From: CAZGSN01 sp964371655
Lineage (GTDB): Bacteria > Desulfobacterota > Binatia > HRBIN30
Direction: 5' to 3'
Assembly (NCBI GenBank): GCA_964371655.1
Contig: CAYJOD010000018.1
Span: 29,444-93,443 of the forward strand
Length of the DNA stretch: 64,000 nucleotides
Made by a program: the position numbers and the translations under genes. Under the pieces are notes generated by a model. That model was not told where the DNA came from. It searched no databases and was given only the letters and a program-made list of their open reading frames with translations. This document shows positions 56,666-64,000 of this stretch, piece after piece (position 1 is the stretch's first letter; every line of letters starts with the position of its first letter).

Positions 56666-57943
56666 ATGACAACCCCGAACATGCCGTACATGCGCGACAA
56701 GGTCGAGCAGCAGCTCAAGCCCATGCTCCAGATGCTGCAAGCCGACCTCTTGCCGAACGGGCGCTTGGTCGCCGGCGCCATGGATCTCTTGATCGGCCAT
56801 TACGAAGAAACCTTCCGGGCTCTGGACGAGCGCGACAAGAAGGTCTGCTGGTACGAGTTCTGCCTCACTCCGGAGATTTTCCGGGCAATGGACATTCATC
56901 CCTTCCTCGGCGAGGTCCATCCGTCGGTGATGACGCTCGGCACTCCGGAAGTGTGCTCGCAGTATGTCGATCGGGCGGAAGAGGAGGGCACGCCAACTGA
57001 GATCTGCGTGCTCGACAAGTTCATGTTCGGTGCCCTGCTCAGCAACGAGATGCCGGCGGCGGATTTCATCGTCACGGCGAGCGGCCCGTGTGACAGCTCG
57101 CGCATCGGCTATCAGATGTTCGAGCAGGTCGTCGACCGCCCGGTCTTTCGCCTCGACGCACCGGTCGACGACTCGCCGCAAGCCCATGCGTACTACGCCG
57201 GTGAGATCCGTAAGCTGATCGCGTTTCTCGAGACGCAAGTGGGCCGGCGCCTCGACGCCGACCGGCTGCGCGAAATCTGCGAGGAGTCCAACCGCGCCTC
57301 GGAGGCGATGCTCGAGCTCTTCGAGCTGCGACGCAGCCGCCCGTGCCCGCATCCCGGTTCGGTGATGTTCAGCAGCTACCTGGCCGTGCTCAATTCCCTC
57401 GGCACCGGCAAGTTGACTCGCTACATCGAATTTTTGCGCGACGACGCCGCGGCGTGCGTGCGCCAGGGCCGCGGAGCGGTCGACGGCGAACGACATCGAG
57501 TGCTCTGGTACTACACGCCGGTTACTTTCGATCTCGAGATGGTCGATTGGCTCGGGGAACGATTCCAGGCGGCCGTGATCGTCGACCTGCTCTCCAGTTT
57601 CTTCCGGCAGGATCCCATCGACACCACCAACCTCGACACCATGCTCCTTAGCCTTGCCCGGCGCGGGCTGGAAACCACCATGGGGCGATTGCGGGTGAGT
57701 GCGAGCAAGCTGACCGAGCGCTTCTTACGCGACTACACCGACTTCGGGGCCGACTGCGTGATCTTCCCAGCCCCGGTGGGTTGCAAGCACGTGTGGGCTT
57801 GGCTCAGCCTGCTGCGCGAGGTCTGCCGGGAGCGGGGTATCCCGGTCTGCGCCTTCGATCTCGACTGGCTGGACTCGCGGGTGCGGCCGACGGAATCGAT
57901 CCGCGCAACCATCGAAGAGTTCTTTGACACCGTCATGGTGTAG
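56666..57943 (+). CDS. 2-hydroxyacyl-CoA dehydratase family subunit (BcrB/HgdB-like)
   Basis: First of two paired subunits of the 2-hydroxyacyl-CoA dehydratase / class I benzoyl-CoA reductase superfamily, 425 residues. It shows KVCWYEFCLTPEIFRAMDIH (about 56-75), a family-like start, and DFIVTASGPCDSSRIGYQMF (about 132-151). Likely cluster-ligand cysteines are scattered (for example in CPHPG and GCKHVWAW). The core enzyme uses an ATP-dependent activator to make a ketyl radical. The start ATG 56666 has AGGAGGAG upstream. The stop is ten bases before the next gene, so they form an operon. Which acyl-CoA it acts on is unknown. Confidence 0.87.
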   Translation: MTTPNMPYMRDKVEQQLKPMLQMLQADLLPNGRLVAGAMDLLIGHYEETFRALDERDKKVCWYEFCLTPEIFRAMDIHPFLGEVHPSVMTLGTPEVCSQYVDRAEEEGTPTEICVLDKFMFGALLSNEMPAADFIVTASGPCDSSRIGYQMFEQVVDRPVFRLDAPVDDSPQAHAYYAGEIRKLIAFLETQVGRRLDADRLREICEESNRASEAMLELFELRRSRPCPHPGSVMFSSYLAVLNSLGTGKLTRYIEFLRDDAAACVRQGRGAVDGERHRVLWYYTPVTFDLEMVDWLGERFQAAVIVDLLSSFFRQDPIDTTNLDTMLLSLARRGLETTMGRLRVSASKLTERFLRDYTDFGADCVIFPAPVGCKHVWAWLSLLREVCRERGIPVCAFDLDWLDSRVRPTESIRATIEEFFDTVMV

Positions 57944-57953
57944 AGGAGATCCG

Positions 57954-59075
57954 ATGCACGAGCACATCGACTTCCGGCGCTGGACCGGTCCGATCGACAA
58001 CGACGAGGTGAGGGAATGGAAGGCCGCCGGCGGGCGCGTCGCCGGCTTCTTCTGTGCCCACGCGCCTGAAGAGCTGCTCTGGGCTGCCGGTGTGCTGCCG
58101 CTACGGATGCGCGGGACGGGCAGCCAGGACACGTCCTGTGCGGATCAGTACCTCGGTTCTCCGAACTGCAGCTTCGTCCGCCACACGTTGAATCGCATCG
58201 CCGCCGGAGAGCTCGACTTCCTCGACGGCTTGCTGCTCACCAATAGCTGCGATCATCTGCGCCGTCTCGCCGACGTCTGTATCGCCAAGCAATTGGCCCC
58301 GTTCTGCCACTATCTCGATGTGCCCCACCTCAACACCGCGGACTCGCGCGCGCGCCTCACGGCGGAGCTCCGGGTGCTACGCAAGCAGCTGGAGTCGTTC
58401 TTCGCGGTCCGGATTACGGACGAGAAGCTCGCTGATGCACTGCAGGTGTACAACCGGACACGCATGCTGTTGGCGCGGGCGTCAGAGTTGCGTGCGGAGG
58501 ATCCGCCGCGCACCACGGGCAGCGAAGTGCTCGCCATGGCGGTGGCGGCCGCGAGCATGCCGAAGGATCGCTTCAACCCCTTGCTGGAGCGGCGTTTGGC
58601 GCAGATCGAGAGCGCGGGCGGTACGGCCCGAGGTCCGCGCCTCATGATGATTGGCGGCACCCTCGACGACCCTGGCTTCTTGGAAGCCATTGAGTCTCTC
58701 GGCGCCACCATTGTCACCGACCAACTGTGCTGCGGTGCGAAAACCTTCTCCACCCAAGCCGAAGAAAGCGGCGACCCGATCGAGGCGATCGCGCGCCGGA
58801 TGCTCGATCACACCCCTTGCCCGCGCATGCTGAGCGACTATCCGAAGCGGCTGTCGAGCCTGGCCGCAGCGGTTCAGCAACACCGCGTCGAGGGGATCAT
58901 CTGCGAGCGCCTCAAGTTCTGCGATCTCTGGGGCGGTGAGGTCGAGATGTTGCGACGCTCGGTGCGGCAGGAGCTGCAGGTGCCGTTGCTGGTGATCGAG
59001 CGCGACTACCTTACCGCCGGCGGCACCGGCCAGTTGCGAACACGGGTCCAAGCCTTCCTCGAAACGCTGGCGTAG
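57954..59075 (+). CDS. 2-hydroxyacyl-CoA dehydratase family subunit (BcrC/HgdA-like)
   Basis: Second subunit, 373 residues, of the pair above. Near the N-terminus are EELLWAAGVLPLRMRG (about 42-57) and GSPNCSFVRHTLNRI (about 68-82), the typical E-L-L-x-A-A-G and cluster-cysteine region. SCDHLRRLADVC (about 98-109) and GDPIEAIARRML (about 269-280) follow. ICERLKFCDLWGGEVEMLRR (about 318-337) is near the C-terminus. GAGGAG precedes ATG 57954. No activator ATPase gene (HgdC/BcrA/D type) is seen in the window. It could serve amino-acid or aromatic degradation. Confidence 0.88.
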   Translation: MHEHIDFRRWTGPIDNDEVREWKAAGGRVAGFFCAHAPEELLWAAGVLPLRMRGTGSQDTSCADQYLGSPNCSFVRHTLNRIAAGELDFLDGLLLTNSCDHLRRLADVCIAKQLAPFCHYLDVPHLNTADSRARLTAELRVLRKQLESFFAVRITDEKLADALQVYNRTRMLLARASELRAEDPPRTTGSEVLAMAVAAASMPKDRFNPLLERRLAQIESAGGTARGPRLMMIGGTLDDPGFLEAIESLGATIVTDQLCCGAKTFSTQAEESGDPIEAIARRMLDHTPCPRMLSDYPKRLSSLAAAVQQHRVEGIICERLKFCDLWGGEVEMLRRSVRQELQVPLLVIERDYLTAGGTGQLRTRVQAFLETLA

Positions 59076-59186
59076 AGCCGCCGGCGGCGGCTTTGCTGCT
59101 CTCAGGTTCCCTGTTGATCGACCGGTTCGACCACCGTCGGAAGCTCGGCGAGACACAGGGTGCGAGGGTGGCGATGTCCGCATTTC

Positions 59187-59775
59187 TCACCAAGACACAC
59201 CGCAGAGACGCAGAGGCGCGGAGAAGAAGATGTTCTGACGTAACCGTCTAGCGCTCTGAAGTACGTGCTGATTTCTGGACTGTCCCTCGATACGGCCCCT
59301 GAGAAGACGGGGCCTACTCGGGACGAACGGACAGGAGCTGCTGGGAATACAGACCAAACCGTTCGCCCCGAGTAGCCGCCCATTTTTGGCGGCGTATCGA
59401 GGGGCACTCCTCCGGTGCATGCAGCCTTCAACTTCATACGGCTATGCGGGTACGTTCTGACAACAATTCAGGCCTCCGGATCTAGACGATGAAAAGGTCG
59501 AGGATTCGCGGCTCGCCGGGATTCTGCAATGACCCGGAAGTCATCCGCAGATTCCGCAGATTTCAACAGACCTCTCATCAGGGCGGGAGGGTGGATCTGC
59601 GCTAATCTGCGTCATCTGCGGATCATTTCAGAACCCTGGATATCCGGAGGTCTGCAATTGCACATCTGCCGATGCAGCAGAGTGCACGGAATCGATCCGG
59701 CCAAAATCGTGATTTCTTCCAACCATCCAAGGCTCTCTCTGCGTCTCGGCGCCTCTGCGGTGAGAAATCCAGGCT
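59187..59775. repeat. Nested repeat block: CAGAGACGC arms around two other elements
   Basis: Outer arms CTCACCAAGACACACCGCAG (left) and CGCCTCTGCGGTGAGAAATC (right). Inside are a TTCGAGACG-type element (59283-59407: CCCTCGATACGGCCCC and GGCGTATCGAGGGGC) and a pair of CCGCAGATTCCGCAGATTTC / AATCTGCGTCATCTGCGG arms (59545-59622). The block GATTTCTTCCAACCATCCAA matches inverted sequence at 37230-37250. Fills 59076-59773; no gene supported. Confidence 0.8.
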
Positions 59776-62221
59776 AGCTGGGCATGGGCTGCAGCGTGAT
59801 TTCCACTTGCTCGATCTTCCCGGCGAACGGGAACGGCGCCTTCCAGTAGTAGTAGTAGCTCGGGGAGACGGGCAGACCGTTGTCCCGGCCGATGTCCATT
59901 CCGGCGTAGCCGCTGAAACGCAGGGGCACGGTATGATCGAGGCGATGCTCGGCCACCTGTGCGCCGTTGACGAAGAGTCTGCCGACGCCTGCGGTCGCCA
60001 TCTTTCCGGGCGTGTCGGCCGTGAACTCGTAGCGGACCTTCACCTTTCCGGTAGGTAACGGCGCCGGTGCGGCGATCGTGTCGATCTTCAATCCCTGGAA
60101 GCTGTACGTGTAGCGCAATCTACCGCCCTGCACGTAGAGCGAGAAGCCGCCAAGAAAGCTGCCGTTGGCGACGATCACGCCGTCGGTGCCGACGCACCAC
60201 CACACCAAACACGTGTTGCGTTCGACGTCGAGGTCGGCGCTGATGGTGTACGAACGATTGTAGATGCTCGGGATCATGCCGGGCGCGATGTTCTCCGTGC
60301 CCGCCGAGTACCGGAACACGGTGCGCTCGGGGCCGGGCGGTCGTATTCCCCACGCCAGGGCCATGCTGCCGAGCAGGGGCGTGACGTTGTACGTTTCCGC
60401 CTCGGTCCAGAAGAGCGTCTTGAGCTCCTCCAGCTTCTCCGGATACTTGGCCGCCACATCGTCGGCCTGCGAGAAGTCCTCGTCGAGATGATAGAGCTCG
60501 CACGGGTCCTGATCCGGATTCCACACCCCCGGCGCAAAACGTGCGATGGTTTCCAGGTCGAGCTTCCAAGGGATGCGCGGCAGCCGGCAGCTCGCCAGCC
60601 ATCCGTCTTTGTACATGCCGCGATTGCCGAGCATCTCGAAGTACTGCTGGGTGTGCCGTTCCGGTGCCTTGGCGTCATCGAAGGTGGAGAGGAAGCTCAC
60701 GCCGTGCATTGGCATCTGCGCGATCCCGTTCACCTGATCCGGTGCGCGGACACCGGCAACTTCCAGGAGAGTAGGCGTAATGTCGGTGACGTGAATGAAC
60801 TGACTGCGAAGGCCGTGCTTATCCCGGATGCGCTTGGGCCATGAAATCACCATTGGTGAGCGGATACCACCAAGATGCGAGGCCACCTGCTTGCCCCACT
60901 GGAAGGGCGTATTGCCGGCCCAGGCCCAAGCGGCGGCGTAGTGGGGATGCGTGCGCTTCTCGCCCCAGACTCCGAGACCGCCGTACGCCTCGATCGCCTG
61001 GAGCTGCTGCGCCGCGGTGAGCGGGATGCCGTTGAGCATCGTCATCTCGTTGAACGAGCCCGTCTCCGAGCCTTCCATGCTCGCCCCGTTGTCGCCGAAG
61101 ATGTAGATGACGAGGGTGTCGTCGCCGTATCCAAGAGCCTCGATCGTGCCGATGACGCGGCCAACCTCGTAGTCGGCGTTCTCGGTGAAGCCGGCGTAGA
61201 CTTCCATCTGACGCGCGTAGAGCTTCTTTTGATCCGCCGGGAGCGAGTCCCACGCCGGCAGAGCGGCGGGGCGGGGCGTGAGCTTCGCATCGGCGGGGAT
61301 GACGCCGAGTTGTTTCTGCCGCGCGAAGGTCTCCTCGCGGTAGGCGTCCCAACCTGAATCGAACTTCCCCTTGTAACGCTCGCTCCATTGCTTCGGGACA
61401 TGGTGCGGGGCGTGGCTGGCGCCGGTCGCGAAGTACGCGAAGAAAGGTTTGTCCGGCGCCTGCGCTTTCTGATCGCGAATCCATCCGACGGCGCGGTCGG
61501 CCATCGCTTCCGGGAAGTAAAAGTCCTTCTGCTCCGGCACCCCCATGATGCGGTTGTTTTCGACCAAGACGGGATCGTACTGGCCGGTCTCGCCGCCGAG
61601 GAAGCCCCAGAAGTAGTCGAACCCCAGCCCGTTGGGCCAGCGGTCGAACGGGCCGGCCGGCCCCTGCTGGTTATCGGGGGTGAGATGCCACTTGCCGAAC
61701 GCGGCGGTGCTGTAGCCGTTCTGCCGCAACACCTCGGCAACCGACGCGGCGGCCTTGGGCCACTGCGCATCATACCCCGGCCAACCGCTGTGCGCCTCGG
61801 CGATGGAACCGAAGTGCACGGCGTGGTGGTTGCGTCCGGAGAGCAGCGCCGCGCGCGTCGGCGAACACAACGCCACGACGTGGAAGCGGTCGTAGCGCAG
61901 GCCTTGCTCCGCCAGCCGGTCGAGCGTCGGCGTGTGGATCGGTCCGCCGAACGTCGAAGGATTCCCGAACCCCGTGTCGTCGATGAGCACGAGCAGGATG
62001 TTGGGCGCACCGGCCGGCGCCCGCGCCGGTACGGCATAGTCCGGCTTGGAGCCCTGTAGAGTTCGGTTGGCGATCCCCTCGAAGCGGTGGTCCGGTGGCG
62101 GTAGGACCGTCTGCGCGTACACCGCAGCTGCAAGGGTCAGGGAAAGCGTCACCGTCACGGCGACGAGCTCGATGGTACGCCGGTGCGTCGTTCTGTCGTT
62201 CGATACGAAACTTCGTCTCAT
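59774..62221 (-). CDS. Arylsulfatase family protein (exported)
   Basis: An 815-residue type I sulfatase. Signal peptide 1-36 (TLAAAVYAQ). The formylglycine motif is Cys119 in VALCSPTRAALLSGRN, complete for maturation. Metal and active-site residues are in LVLIDDTGFGNP (about 77-88), AFGKWHLTP and FGDNGASMEG. Extra C-terminal domain from about residue 620 with beta-sandwich character (WWCVGTDGVIVANG, VRYEFTADTPGKM). Long for the family (about 500-600), so it carries an added carbohydrate-binding-like C-terminus. GGAGGGG precedes ATG 62221. Requires a formylglycine-generating enzyme not seen here. Confidence 0.95.
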   Translation of the reverse strand: MRRSFVSNDRTTHRRTIELVAVTVTLSLTLAAAVYAQTVLPPPDHRFEGIANRTLQGSKPDYAVPARAPAGAPNILLVLIDDTGFGNPSTFGGPIHTPTLDRLAEQGLRYDRFHVVALCSPTRAALLSGRNHHAVHFGSIAEAHSGWPGYDAQWPKAAASVAEVLRQNGYSTAAFGKWHLTPDNQQGPAGPFDRWPNGLGFDYFWGFLGGETGQYDPVLVENNRIMGVPEQKDFYFPEAMADRAVGWIRDQKAQAPDKPFFAYFATGASHAPHHVPKQWSERYKGKFDSGWDAYREETFARQKQLGVIPADAKLTPRPAALPAWDSLPADQKKLYARQMEVYAGFTENADYEVGRVIGTIEALGYGDDTLVIYIFGDNGASMEGSETGSFNEMTMLNGIPLTAAQQLQAIEAYGGLGVWGEKRTHPHYAAAWAWAGNTPFQWGKQVASHLGGIRSPMVISWPKRIRDKHGLRSQFIHVTDITPTLLEVAGVRAPDQVNGIAQMPMHGVSFLSTFDDAKAPERHTQQYFEMLGNRGMYKDGWLASCRLPRIPWKLDLETIARFAPGVWNPDQDPCELYHLDEDFSQADDVAAKYPEKLEELKTLFWTEAETYNVTPLLGSMALAWGIRPPGPERTVFRYSAGTENIAPGMIPSIYNRSYTISADLDVERNTCLVWWCVGTDGVIVANGSFLGGFSLYVQGGRLRYTYSFQGLKIDTIAAPAPLPTGKVKVRYEFTADTPGKMATAGVGRLFVNGAQVAEHRLDHTVPLRFSGYAGMDIGRDNGLPVSPSYYYYWKAPFPFAGKIEQVEITLQPMPS

Positions 62222-62441
62222 CGTCCCCTCCGGTTCGACTCCGAGATGGCGGATGAAGTGATCACCGCAAACAAAGCCCCGGCGTGCATCCGATGAATGG
62301 AGTCATGGGGATGCACACCCCGTCGAGTCTGCCAACGCCCCCGTATAAAGCATTGCCGTCGGAGAGCAATCGCATGCACACCTCTCTGCAGGGCCACCTC
62401 AAAGTCGTGGCCCTTGCGGGTTTCGTAATCACGCTTTCACA

Positions 62442-63839
62442 ATGGATAACGCCGTCTATACTTCGTCGCGCAGCATGAAGGAAAACGGCATCTTCTCACT
62501 TCGTTCGAGCACTACCTCGGCACGCGCCGTCGGGTATGTCCAGCTTGGTCTCAACGTCGTCTTACTCGCGACTGGTCTCTGGCTTGCCGTATCCGGAATC
62601 CGTTTGGCCGTCTTCTTGATCGCGATGGTTCCTCTCGCCTTTGTTCCGTTCTCCTATGCGCGTTTACGTTGGCATCGCTTCGTCGAGACGCATGTGCCGT
62701 CGTGGTTCGTCTGGACGCTTTGCGCGCTCGGCGCCTCGTTCGATGCGATCATGGTCCTGCAGCTGCTCAGCGCCCGGCAGGTTGAGCCGACGGGTATCTT
62801 GCAGTTCGCAGGGGTTGTCTGGATCGGCACGGTTTGGTTCAGCGCCCATGCCTTCCTGCTTCTCGGCTACGGACTGATGGGCTTGGCTCGACTTGGCGCC
62901 AAGCCGGTGCGGCGCGTCTTACCTAAGCGCCGGGAGCAACCGTCCGACGTCGATCTCGGGCGCCGTGAGCTCTTGCAGAAGGCCGGCCTCTTTGGTGCCG
63001 CGCTGCCGTTTGGCGTGTCGCTGTCGGGGGTTCCGGTGTCCTACGACTTCCGCGTCGAACGGCGCGACATCACCCTACCCGCATGGCCGAGTGTCTTGAA
63101 CGGCCTGCGCATCGTGCACCTTTCCGACATTCACGTCGGTGGCATGATGGATCGCGCGCGTCTGTTGCACGTCGCCGAGCTCACCAACGAATGCAAGCCC
63201 GATCTCGTCCTGCATACCGGCGACTTCCTCACTCATCGTCTTGGCGACTTCGATGCACCGCTCTACGAAGCCCTGGCGCGCATCCGTGCGCCGTACGGCC
63301 AGTGGGCCTGTCTTGGTAATCACGACTTCGACAACGCCACGCGCTTGGTGCAGCGGCTGAGCGATTGCGGCGTAACCACCCTGCGCGATCAGCGCGTTTC
63401 GATCCCGCTACGCGGCACCATGCTGGAGCTGGCCGGTATCGACTTTGTCTTCGCCCGCTCGCAGCGCGCCTCGATCTATGGACAAATCGTATCGACTTGG
63501 AGTCCGCGTAGCGCCGCCCCGCGTATTCTCCTCAACCACGACCCAGCCGGATTCGTGCAACTACCCGACGGCTGTGCCGATCTCGTTCTTTCCGGGCATA
63601 CCCACGGTGGACACATCGGCATCCAGCTCAGTTCGACGCAAGCCATCACCGTCGTCGGCATGATGGGGGTTCCCGAACAAGGGCTCTTCCATCGCCCGGA
63701 CATGTCGATGTACGTCACCCGCTGCGTCGGCTTCTACGGCTACCCCATGCGCATCGGCATCCCGCCGGAGATCGCTCTGCTGGTGCTGAAGGGACCGGAG
63801 CGCGAAGCCCGCGCCGAGCTTCAAAGTGGGACCGCCTGA
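62442..63839 (+). CDS. Metallophosphoesterase with N-terminal membrane domain
   Basis: A 465-residue protein of the YkuE/YaeI-like calcineurin-type phosphoesterase group. Residues about 25-145 form four membrane helices. The catalytic domain has the five motifs: HLSDIHVGG (about 226-234), LHTGDFLTH (about 256-264), GNHD (about 287-290), LNHDP (about 363-367) and SGHTHGGHIG (about 384-393). The twin-arginine-like RRELLQKAGLFG (about 172-183) precedes the catalytic domain. ATG 62442 was used; ATG 62475 is also possible, and neither has a clear ribosome binding site. Such enzymes often remove lipid A-type or UDP-sugar phosphates; the substrate is not known here. Confidence 0.9.
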   Translation: MDNAVYTSSRSMKENGIFSLRSSTTSARAVGYVQLGLNVVLLATGLWLAVSGIRLAVFLIAMVPLAFVPFSYARLRWHRFVETHVPSWFVWTLCALGASFDAIMVLQLLSARQVEPTGILQFAGVVWIGTVWFSAHAFLLLGYGLMGLARLGAKPVRRVLPKRREQPSDVDLGRRELLQKAGLFGAALPFGVSLSGVPVSYDFRVERRDITLPAWPSVLNGLRIVHLSDIHVGGMMDRARLLHVAELTNECKPDLVLHTGDFLTHRLGDFDAPLYEALARIRAPYGQWACLGNHDFDNATRLVQRLSDCGVTTLRDQRVSIPLRGTMLELAGIDFVFARSQRASIYGQIVSTWSPRSAAPRILLNHDPAGFVQLPDGCADLVLSGHTHGGHIGIQLSSTQAITVVGMMGVPEQGLFHRPDMSMYVTRCVGFYGYPMRIGIPPEIALLVLKGPEREARAELQSGTA

Positions 63840-63840
63840 C

Positions 63841-63955
63841 GTCGCGCCCTGCCAGTTGTGAGACAACCTCTTGGTGGTACAGGCTGGAAGCCTATACCAC
63901 CAAGGCTTTCTACACTGGGATTGGGTTCTTGGTGGTATAGGCCTTTGGCCACATC
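63841..63955. repeat. Mixed repeat arms: GCGCCCTGCC and GGTGGTACAGGC families
   Basis: One arm of the GTCTCA family (CGCGCCCTGCCAGTTGTGAG, then ACAACC) is directly followed by GGTGGTACAGGCTGGAAGCC with TATACCACCAAGGC. A third arm GGTGGTATAGGC follows at 63931. The same two families are combined at 22831-23219. Nothing coding follows to the window end. Confidence 0.7.
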
Positions 63956-64000
63956 ATTACACACAAGATGAGTGTGCCGCCGCAGGGCTGGACACAGGTT

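Overview
The window is GC-rich, gene-dense DNA from a bacterium that respires oxygen. It looks like a draft or metagenome-assembled scaffold, because two 10-base N gaps sit inside poly-G/poly-C junk. The gene content suggests an uncultivated lineage near the old Deltaproteobacteria, for example Binatota, Desulfobacterota or Myxococcota. The pointers are glycine decarboxylase split into two subunits, a split cytochrome b with a multiheme partner, a 2-hydroxyacyl-CoA dehydratase pair, and secreted proteins with dockerin-like or cell-surface sorting tails. There is no rRNA or other marker, so the taxonomic guess is inference only.

Layout: 0.3-3.6 kb holds small orphan genes and a BaiN-type flavoprotein. 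A metal (probably zinc) uptake cluster follows at 3.3-8.0 kb: a small CxxC protein, an outer-membrane barrel, a binding protein, an ATPase and a permease. At 8-11.5 kb are a lipoprotein, a secreted copper monooxygenase-like protein and a small secreted protein carrying a frameshift. The glycine cleavage genes gcvPB-gcvPA-gcvH-gcvT and folD run leftward from 17.5 to 11.6 kb. From 18 to 25 kb are smpB, an aldo/keto reductase, an enoyl-CoA hydratase coupled to a glyoxalase-fold gene, a retropepsin-like protein and a BFN-PDZ lipoprotein.

The respiratory core is at 25.1-34.7 kb: Rieske protein, two cytochrome b halves separated by a tiny membrane protein, a second tiny membrane protein, a membrane-anchored octaheme cytochrome c, a cupredoxin, ctaA, ctaB and a Sco protein. 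A complete aa3-type cytochrome oxidase operon lies on the minus strand at 46.3-41.7 kb. Quinol electrons could therefore pass from the bc-type complex through the octaheme or cupredoxin protein to the oxidase, while ctaA, ctaB and Sco supply heme A and copper. Between them are an alpha/beta hydrolase, a possible integron-type gene cassette (36.4-37.2 kb), a reductase-fold protein with altered active-site motifs, a ferredoxin, a transporter and a Uma2 nuclease-fold protein. The right part has glycogen phosphorylase, a very large secreted lipase-like protein, an SRPBCC-like protein, a beta-helix surface protein, the dehydratase pair, an arylsulfatase and a metallophosphoesterase.

The most striking non-coding property is that nearly every gap longer than about 150 bases holds 60-400 bp imperfect inverted repeats. 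At least ten unrelated sequence families are present, and several are nested inside one another. No CRISPR array, rRNA, tRNA or integrase gene was recognised.
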